The position numbers and the translations under genes are program-made. Below are positions 32,219 to 37,591 of a stretch of 37,591 bases of DNA, piece by piece. Numbering within the stretch: the stretch's first letter is position 1; each line of letters opens with the position of its first letter. Origin of the DNA: Candidatus Sulfopaludibacter sp. SbA4 (GTDB lineage Bacteria; Acidobacteriota; Terriglobia; Bryobacterales; Bryobacteraceae); NCBI GenBank assembly GCA_900290305.1, contig OMOG01000479.1, forward strand, positions 1 to 37,591, given 5' to 3'. The notes under the pieces were generated by a model that was not told where the DNA came from, did not search any database, and saw only the letters and a list, made by a program, of their open reading frames with translations.

Positions 32219-34645
32219 TTACTGGCTCCGCAGCGCGGCCATCGGGTCCACCTGGGTAGCCCGCCGCGCGGGCACATAGGACGCCGACAGCGCCACCATC
32301 GCGAGCGTCACCGACGCCGCCGCGAAGGTTGCCGGGTCGTAGGGCGAGACCCCGAACAACAGACTCGACATCAGGCGCGTGAAGGTCGAGGCCAGCAGCA
32401 GCCCGATGACTGTGCCGGCCGCGATCCAGGCCAGGTTCTGCTCCATCACCAGCAGGATCACGCTCCGCTCCTGCGCGCCCAGCGCCATCCGCACGCCGAA
32501 CTCGGCCGTGCGCTGCGCCACCGAGTACGCGGTCACGCCATAGATTCCGATGGACGCCAACATCATCGCGGACGCACCCAACGCCGCCAGCAGGATCATG
32601 GAGAAGCGCCGGCCCGAGAACGAGTCCGACAGGATTTCATCCATGGTCGAAACGGCGGCCACCGGCAGTTCGCGGTCGAGCGCCACCACGGTGGCGCGGA
32701 TTGCAGGGGTCAGCGGCCGGGGATCCTGGAAGCCGCGCACCAGCAGCATCACGCTGGCAACCCGGTTCTGCCGATAGGGCACGTAGATCTGCATGGTCTT
32801 CGGCGAGTCCAACCCATACTGATAGACATCGCCGGCCACGCCCACGATCGTGCGCCACGGTGCGGTTGGGCCGCCGGTTCGGACTCTTCGCCCGATGGGG
32901 TCCTCGCCCGGCCAGAGTTTGCGCGCGGCAGTCAGGTTGATCAGGGCCACCGGCGGGTGATCGGCATCGTCGTCTTCCCGAAACGCCCGGCCTGCCAGCA
33001 GCGGGATCGACATGGTGCGGAAGTAGTCCGGCGTTATTTCGTACTGGTCGGGCGCCGGCCTGGCGTAGGGCGGCAGCACGCGGCCCTCGATATCCAGGTA
33101 GACGCGGTTTGAGCTGGAGGATTCCGGAAGCACGCTGACGACGCTGGCGGCCGCCACGCCCGGCATCCGGCGTATGTCTTCCAACAGGCTCGCGACGAAG
33201 TGCCCGCGCGCGCTTCCGTCGGGATAGCGCGAGGATGGAAGAGCCAGCTCCACCGCCAGAGTGTTCCGCGGATCGAAACCCGGGTCCACGTGCCGCAGGC
33301 GGACGAAGCTGTTCACCAACAGCCCGGCGCATACCAGCAGCATCACCGCGACCGCCGTTTCCGCGATCACCAGAATCCTTCGTCCCTGCCGGCTGCCGCC
33401 CGCCGCGCTCGAGCCGCGGACGCCCTCGCCCAATGCCACCGCGGGATGAACGCCAGCCAGTTCGAATGCGGGGACCAGCCCGAAGACCACGCCGGTGATC
33501 AGCGACAGCACCGCGCAAAAGGCGGCCACACGCCAATCGATATCCACCTGCGCGAGTTCGGGGATGGTGCGCGAGCCGAGGCTTTCGACGACCGGCACGC
33601 ACCAGAACGCCACCATCAGGCCTGCCGCGCCGCCCAATGCACTGAGCACCAGGCTCTCGGTCAGCTTCTGGCGCAGCAACTGATTGCGGTTGGCCCCCAG
33701 CGCCTGGCGAATGGCCATCTCCTTGCGGCGCACGGCGGATTGCGCCAGCAGCAGGTTCGCCACGTTGGCGCACGCGATCAGCAGCGTCATCAGGACGCAG
33801 GCCTGCAAAATCAGCAACGCCGGCCGGATGTTCTCCACCAGGTCCTCGCGCATGCTCACCACGCGCACACCGTGTCCCTGGTTCTCTTCGGGATAGGCCA
33901 ATTCCAGCCGCCGCGCAATGGTGTTCATTTCCTCCTGCGCCTGGGCCAGGCTTACCCCGGGCTTCAAACGTGCGATGGCGCGCAGGTGCCTGCCGCTGCG
34001 CGTCTCGTCGCCGAAATCCCTGGAGAGCGGGCGGTAAATCTCCGACGTGCGATGCACCAGGCGGACGGGCAGCGGCCGGAAGCTCGCCGGCAGAACGCCG
34101 ATCACCGTGTAGGGCTTGCTGTCGAGGGTGATCTTGCCGCCCACGACGTTGGGATCCTTGCCGAAGCTCCGTTCCCAAAGCGCGTAGCTCAGGACGGCGA
34201 CATCGCCCGAGTGCTCGAGTTGCTCACCCGGCAGAAAGGTGCGGCCGAGGAGCGCCTGGGTCTTCATCACGCGGAAGAAGCGGTCGGAGACGCGCGCACC
34301 GCCCAATTGTTCGACACCCGATGGCGTGGAAAGCACCGGCATCCAGGATCCCGTGTAGGCGGCCACGTCCTCGAACACCTGGTTTTCCTGAAGCCACTCC
34401 TCCACGTCGGGGAACGAGACTTGCGAGCGCTGGATTCCGCGCTGCCGTTCTTCGCCCCAGAGCAGCACAAGGCGGCCGGGGTCGGGATACGGCAGATTGC
34501 GCAGCAGCACGGCGTTGACGGCGCTGAAGATGGTGGTGGTGGCGCCCATCGCGAGGGCCAGGGTCAGGATCGCCACCAGGGTGAAGCCCGGACTCTTGAG
34601 AAGCATCCGGAAGCCGTATCGCAGGTCTTCCACCAGTCGCTTCAT
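32219..34645 (-). CDS. ADOP-type ABC transporter permease (MacB-like)
   Basis: 808 residues with the duplicated FtsX/MacB permease plan. An N-terminal helix ([20 protein letters not shown]) is followed by a periplasmic MacB_PCD domain, three central helices (~310-400), another helix with a second periplasmic domain, and three final helices ([20 protein letters not shown], ending [20 protein letters not shown]). ADOP proteins are characteristic of Acidobacteriota; the ATPase partner is encoded elsewhere. Substrates may be peptides, lipids or drugs; none can be read here. ATG 34645 has GGAG seven bases upstream. The longer frame to 34783 has no family match. A dead relative lies at 430-662. Confidence 0.93.
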   Translation of the reverse strand: MKRLVEDLRYGFRMLLKSPGFTLVAILTLALAMGATTTIFSAVNAVLLRNLPYPDPGRLVLLWGEERQRGIQRSQVSFPDVEEWLQENQVFEDVAAYTGSWMPVLSTPSGVEQLGGARVSDRFFRVMKTQALLGRTFLPGEQLEHSGDVAVLSYALWERSFGKDPNVVGGKITLDSKPYTVIGVLPASFRPLPVRLVHRTSEIYRPLSRDFGDETRSGRHLRAIARLKPGVSLAQAQEEMNTIARRLELAYPEENQGHGVRVVSMREDLVENIRPALLILQACVLMTLLIACANVANLLLAQSAVRRKEMAIRQALGANRNQLLRQKLTESLVLSALGGAAGLMVAFWCVPVVESLGSRTIPELAQVDIDWRVAAFCAVLSLITGVVFGLVPAFELAGVHPAVALGEGVRGSSAAGGSRQGRRILVIAETAVAVMLLVCAGLLVNSFVRLRHVDPGFDPRNTLAVELALPSSRYPDGSARGHFVASLLEDIRRMPGVAAASVVSVLPESSSSNRVYLDIEGRVLPPYARPAPDQYEITPDYFRTMSIPLLAGRAFREDDDADHPPVALINLTAARKLWPGEDPIGRRVRTGGPTAPWRTIVGVAGDVYQYGLDSPKTMQIYVPYRQNRVASVMLLVRGFQDPRPLTPAIRATVVALDRELPVAAVSTMDEILSDSFSGRRFSMILLAALGASAMMLASIGIYGVTAYSVAQRTAEFGVRMALGAQERSVILLVMEQNLAWIAAGTVIGLLLASTFTRLMSSLLFGVSPYDPATFAAASVTLAMVALSASYVPARRATQVDPMAALRSQ

Positions 34646-34845
34646 ACGGACGCTCCGTGCAACCGGAGGGCCGCGATAAGTTCTTCGGGGCCAACGCTTC
34701 CACCGGCGAACGGCGTCCGCGGACGCGATCCGGCGTCCGAAAGCGGAACGGAAGAAGCCCTGGTGGGGGCCGACGGTCCACACGCAGAGGTGGGGGACGA
34801 TTCGGTGAACGGAGAAGCAGAGCGGGAGATCACATGGGACGCCAT
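34642..34845 (-). CDS. Doubtful 67-residue ORF coupled to the ADOP gene
   Basis: A Ser/Pro-rich frame ([20 protein letters not shown]) ending [15 protein letters not shown], whose stop overlaps the ADOP start as ATGA. Its start overlaps the last 16 bases of the YceI gene in another frame. The four-base overlap is the only argument for it; composition and the lack of any family argue against. It could be a leader that couples translation or simply a chance frame. Confidence 0.2.
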   Translation of the reverse strand: MASHVISRSASPFTESSPTSACGPSAPTRASSVPLSDAGSRPRTPFAGGSVGPEELIAALRLHGASV

Positions 34846-35372
34846 GTCATTTCGACGCGCACCGGTATCTCATTCTTGGTGGGGATCGCCAGGAGCGAGG
34901 GCGGTTCGATCTTGAAATCGGATAGCGTTGCCGGAATGGTACCCGTGATCCGGGCGTTGCCTCCTTGAGACGCGCGCTGGAAGGGGATCTGCTTGTAGTG
35001 CGCCGTCTGGCCGGCAAACTCGATCTCCAGATCGGCATTGATGGTTGCCAATGAGGCGGCGTCCGCGGGCAAACGAAAGCGCACGACGACCATGGGGAAT
35101 TGAGCGCCGAGCGCCACCTGGATCATGTGCAGATCGCGGTTGTTGTCTCCCGAATCGAACGACTTCACCGGCACGGCGATCAGAAAATCGCACTGCCCTT
35201 CGTGGCAGACTGCTTTGCCTCGTGCCTGGTGGCTGACGCCATCGATCTGATGCAGAGGGTGGGACACGTGATACGTGAGCGTGGATTGTTCGAGAACCCA
35301 TTGGCTGTCCGCGGCGACCGACCAGCAAGGCGCCAGCGCGAGAACCGCTGCTGCTATTTTGTACATGGACAT
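34830..35372 (-). CDS. YceI-family exported protein
   Basis: A 180-residue YceI-like lipocalin-fold protein. Signal peptide [22 protein letters not shown], then the family pattern [45 protein letters not shown] and VRVEMTW at the end. Members bind isoprenoid-type lipids in a beta-barrel and act in the periplasm. ATG 35372 has GAGG four bases upstream; ATG 35366 is an alternative. It lies six bases after the stop of the preceding gene, as the last gene of a five-gene operon with membrane proteins that look haem-binding, so a lipid- or quinone-related redox role is possible (inference). Confidence 0.9.
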   Translation of the reverse strand: MSMYKIAAAVLALAPCWSVAADSQWVLEQSTLTYHVSHPLHQIDGVSHQARGKAVCHEGQCDFLIAVPVKSFDSGDNNRDLHMIQVALGAQFPMVVVRFRLPADAASLATINADLEIEFAGQTAHYKQIPFQRASQGGNARITGTIPATLSDFKIEPPSLLAIPTKNEIPVRVEMTWRPM

Positions 35373-35378
35373 CCGGCC

Positions 35379-36236
35379 TCAGAATTTGATCGATACGGAG
35401 AGAATCGCCAGCCCGTAGGCGGCTCCGGTGACGACGCCCACCGCCGAGTGAAAGCTGGCGGCCCCGTGGACCTTCTCACCCTTGTTTCGCTGCTCATAAG
35501 CCAGCGCGCCCAGGATGGGGGTAAGGACCATCCCCGGGCCATGAATCCAGGCCAGCGCCCTATGCAGCCGGATCGGCCCGCGGACCGGGGTTCCCGGCAC
35601 CTTGGGAGCGAAGACGGAGAAGTACGCAGTGGTGAAATACAGGCCTGCCGTAACCCCGCCCAAAGCGGCATGCAACTCGCGGCCGGACGCCGTGCTCTTC
35701 CTGCCGGCGGCGCCGTTGGAAAGGATGAGCGTGGCGATTAGCGGAGCGGTGGTAATCAAACCCAGCCGTTGATGGGTCTTGAGCATGTGCGAGCGCTTGT
35801 CGAGCCGGGCCTGGTCCTGCGCGCTTCCCTTGATCAGATCCGGAGGAAAGCCCAGGTCTCCGAGCGAAGGTGTCACGGCATTGCCGGAAGGGGCCTGTAG
35901 AGCCAGGTCCGTCGTCTGCCGGGCGCCTGCGGCCAGGGTCACGTTAGCGGTTTTGTTGCCGAATCCCTCCGCTAGAACGGAGACCTCGTAATCGCCGGGC
36001 GGGAGATCGGGTACAGTGTAGACGCCCGCCGGATTGGTTTGGGCCTCCGTCACCTGACCCGTTGCGACGTTCTTGACGGAAATCCTGGCGTTAGGAACGA
36101 CTTCTCCCGAGGGGCCAGTGATTGTGCCGGAGAGCACGCCGCCAGAGACTTGTGCCCGCAATGGACACGAGATCGGGAAGCAAAGCAGGATTCCCACTGC
36201 AAGGAGAAACTTCGCCGCGTTCGGTAACATCTTCAT
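35379..36236 (-). CDS. Carboxypeptidase-regulatory-like domain fused to a His-rich membrane domain
   Basis: 285 residues. Signal peptide (~1-29), then a CarboxypepD_reg-like beta-sandwich (~32-115: [38 protein letters not shown]), as in many acidobacterial surface proteins. The second half has four membrane helices with histidines at helix ends: His150, His155, His189, His225, His232, His257 and His263 ([39 protein letters not shown]). Their spacing recalls cytochrome b561/ferric-reductase-like haem proteins. Its start overlaps the TPR gene by four bases (36233-36236). The fusion of a carbohydrate- or peptide-binding sandwich with a b561-like core is unusual; haem binding is inferred. Confidence 0.78.
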   Translation of the reverse strand: MKMLPNAAKFLLAVGILLCFPISCPLRAQVSGGVLSGTITGPSGEVVPNARISVKNVATGQVTEAQTNPAGVYTVPDLPPGDYEVSVLAEGFGNKTANVTLAAGARQTTDLALQAPSGNAVTPSLGDLGFPPDLIKGSAQDQARLDKRSHMLKTHQRLGLITTAPLIATLILSNGAAGRKSTASGRELHAALGGVTAGLYFTTAYFSVFAPKVPGTPVRGPIRLHRALAWIHGPGMVLTPILGALAYEQRNKGEKVHGAASFHSAVGVVTGAAYGLAILSVSIKF

Positions 36237-36766
36237 GGCAAGCGCTCCACCGCCATTTTAGCCTTAGCCGCCGCATCAGTAGTTCCTCCGGAACGAATGG
36301 CGTCCGTCCAGAGGTGGCGGGCTTGATCCAAATCGCCGCGATTGGCAGCGATTGCACCGAGGTTGTACAGGGCGTCGGGCTGCCGATTGTCGATCTGCAA
36401 CACGGCGCGATTCTGCGCTTCTGCCGCCCGAAGATCGCCCATCTCCGAATCCACGAGGCCCAACTCCAGGAGGATGTCGACCTGGCCGCCGCCGGCCGCG
36501 ACGGCTTTCTTCAGATATTCGCGTGCGCCTTGCAGATTGCCGGCGCTCCGTTCGATTTGCGCGAGGCGGAGGAGGATGGGCGCGTGGGTCGGATTGCGTT
36601 GCAGTTGCCCGGCCAGGAAGATCTTCTCGTGGGCGGTATCCCATGCGCGGTTGGGTGCGGGTCCGCCGGCGTGCCTGCCGGACGCTCCCGTCCGGCTGAG
36701 CAGCCATGCGACGGAAACAATGGTGAGAGCCGCTGCCAAGGCGGCCAGGGCTTTGCGTCTCCTCAT
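36233..36766 (-). CDS. Membrane-anchored TPR protein
   Basis: 177 residues. An N-terminal membrane anchor ([19 protein letters not shown]) is followed by about three TPR units ([60 protein letters not shown]). Probably a periplasmic scaffold for the neighbouring membrane proteins. It overlaps the 37-residue gene upstream (ATGA at 36763-36766) and the next gene downstream by four bases each, so translation of the whole operon is tightly coupled. Confidence 0.87.
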   Translation of the reverse strand: MRRRKALAALAAALTIVSVAWLLSRTGASGRHAGGPAPNRAWDTAHEKIFLAGQLQRNPTHAPILLRLAQIERSAGNLQGAREYLKKAVAAGGGQVDILLELGLVDSEMGDLRAAEAQNRAVLQIDNRQPDALYNLGAIAANRGDLDQARHLWTDAIRSGGTTDAAAKAKMAVERLP

Positions 36767-36876
36767 GTTGGTCTCATGTTCTTGGGTGATTTGGAGCGTG
36801 CAGAGCGGTTGCGGTCACGGCGCACAAAATAGGCGGTCACCGCAAACGCAAGGGAAAAAGCAATGAGAGTATTCAT
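36763..36876 (-). CDS. 37-residue single-span membrane protein
   Basis: MNTLIAFSLAFAVTAYFVRR followed by a basic tail ([17 protein letters not shown]). It has an AGGAG ribosome site five bases before its ATG (36876) and sits between two genes of the operon: its stop overlaps the TPR start as ATGA, and the preceding gene ends at 36884, seven bases before. One membrane helix then positive charges suggests an N-out, C-in micropeptide, perhaps a subunit of the membrane complex, similar in place to the tiny subunits of oxidases. Too short for standard gene finders, but spacing and coupling argue that it is real. Confidence 0.7.
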   Translation of the reverse strand: MNTLIAFSLAFAVTAYFVRRDRNRSARSKSPKNMRPT

Positions 36877-36883
36877 GATTCTC

Positions 36884-37591
36884 CTATAAGAAACCCATCC
36901 AGATTGCCATGCCGATGTGGATTACCAACAGCAACAGGAATGCATAGCTGAAGGGGCGATGGACCACGTGCCACAGCTTGAAGATCTGGCCCGCTCGATC
37001 GAGAAAACAGATCTTGGCGGTGAGCCAGGACTGGCGGCGCGCCAGGGCGACCACGCGCTCCAGGTCGGGGTGGCTGCTGGCCAGGAACCCGTCCAACGTC
37101 GTGGCGCGCTCCCAGGAGGAGAGCGCCTGCCGCCGCAACGCCGCCATGCGGAAGGGGCGCGCCAGATCCAACACGAGCATCAGCCCGAGCGCCTTGCCAA
37201 GGTTCATTTTCAGCGCCTCTTCGCGGCGGATGGGCACCACCAGCGGACGCCAGACCTCTTCGGCGATGAGTCTCTGGCCGCTCAGATCTTCGGTGAGCTG
37301 CGCATTCATCCGCTGCAATTCGGCCAGCGAGAGCTCGGCGTCTTTCCGGCTGCGAGGAATCTGGGCGTAGAGGTAGCGGCCTACTACCCCGCTGGCTACG
37401 ACGGCCAGCATGATCCAATACGCCATGCCGGCGAGGCCGCCGAACTTGAAGGCGGAGTGGAGCGCCACCAGAAAGGGCGCCGCCAACCCCATCACGATGT
37501 GGAAGTCCAGCCAGTGGCGGGTAGTGCCGATGGCGCGCAGCCAGGCCCATTTCTTGCGCAGCGGGTACACGTAAATGGCGGCGAACAGGAT
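36884..37591 (-). CDS. Cytochrome b561/ferric-reductase-like membrane protein, 5' end cut by the window
   Basis: At least 235 residues; the frame is open to the right edge (…ILFAAIYVYPLRKKW), so the start lies outside. Helices carry histidines in paired positions: His19, His24 and His38 (counting from the GTG at 37570: TTRHWLDFHIVMGL, FLVALHSAFKFGG) and His201, His204 and His218 (LWHVVHRPFSYAFLLLLVIH) near the C-terminus. A soluble, charged segment of ~110 residues lies between. This resembles membrane b-type cytochromes that bind two haems. First visible gene of the operon; its TAG stop overlaps the ribosome site of the 37-residue gene. Confidence 0.78.
   Translation of the reverse strand: MLFAAIYVYPLRKKWAWLRAIGTTRHWLDFHIVMGLAAPFLVALHSAFKFGGLAGMAYWIMLAVVASGVVGRYLYAQIPRSRKDAELSLAELQRMNAQLTEDLSGQRLIAEEVWRPLVVPIRREEALKMNLGKALGLMLVLDLARPFRMAALRRQALSSWERATTLDGFLASSHPDLERVVALARRQSWLTAKICFLDRAGQIFKLWHVVHRPFSYAFLLLLVIHIGMAIWMGFL

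Noticed and set aside
33200-34915. 571-codon open frame on the plus strand
   Set aside because: Antisense to the ADOP permease gene; composition is that of a shadow frame.

Overview
The window is GC-rich bacterial DNA whose gene repertoire points to an Acidobacteriota genome of the Solibacter/Bryobacter type. The signs are a Ser/Thr kinase fused to a WD40-like (PD40) propeller, a large MacB-like ADOP permease plus a decayed second one, carboxypeptidase-regulatory-like surface or membrane proteins, and intergenic hairpin repeats. This assignment is inferred from gene style; no rRNA or tRNA gene is present to confirm it.

Layout. 1-3768: decayed margin (hairpin repeat, ADOP-permease remnant), a receptor-type Ser/Thr kinase on the minus strand, a small divergent gene and a second gene remnant. 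3781-7862 (minus): a complete Anbu locus, namely permuted ATP-grasp, alpha-E, Anbu proteasome-like protease and transglutaminase, with short or overlapping junctions. 7930-11017: a VOC remnant, a DinB-fold protein, an exported HELYH metalloprotease candidate, a cysteine-rich membrane protein, an exported protein and a coiled-coil membrane protein. 11106-14033: orphan nuoB carrying a perfect 44-bp tandem duplication that shifts its 5' end out of frame, and malQ.

13847-27747 is accessory DNA. A RelE-type toxin-antitoxin (TA) pair lies between two ~190-bp copies of the malQ 3' end. A second TA pair lies between ~96-bp direct repeats rich in palindromes. An ArsR/AHSA1/membrane-protein operon faces a GH18 glycosidase gene across a promoter bracketed by two identical TTAAC-N6-GTTAA operators. 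Downstream of GH18, pieces of its own 3' end recur twice, bracketing a small unknown gene and a DUF4160/DUF2442 pair. Next comes the most interesting locus (21214-27747): a strong promoter with a 16-bp-spaced TAGTTG triplet drives a RelA/SpoT-like nucleotidyltransferase, a STAND-like ATPase and a 1372-residue STAND-like ATPase with a winged helix and seventeen ~43-residue TPR-like repeats. I interpret it as a candidate sensor/effector conflict (anti-phage or abortive) system that I cannot match to a named one.

27835-37591 returns to ordinary chromosome: an alkylsulfatase-like metallo-hydrolase, a convergent dxr-rseP operon (isoprenoid synthesis and site-2 protease), a repeat-rich spacer, an ADOP permease, and a five-gene minus-strand operon for membrane haem-like proteins and a YceI protein, including a 37-residue gene (36763-36876). 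The last gene runs off the right edge.

All functions are assigned by reading motifs; no database search was possible.
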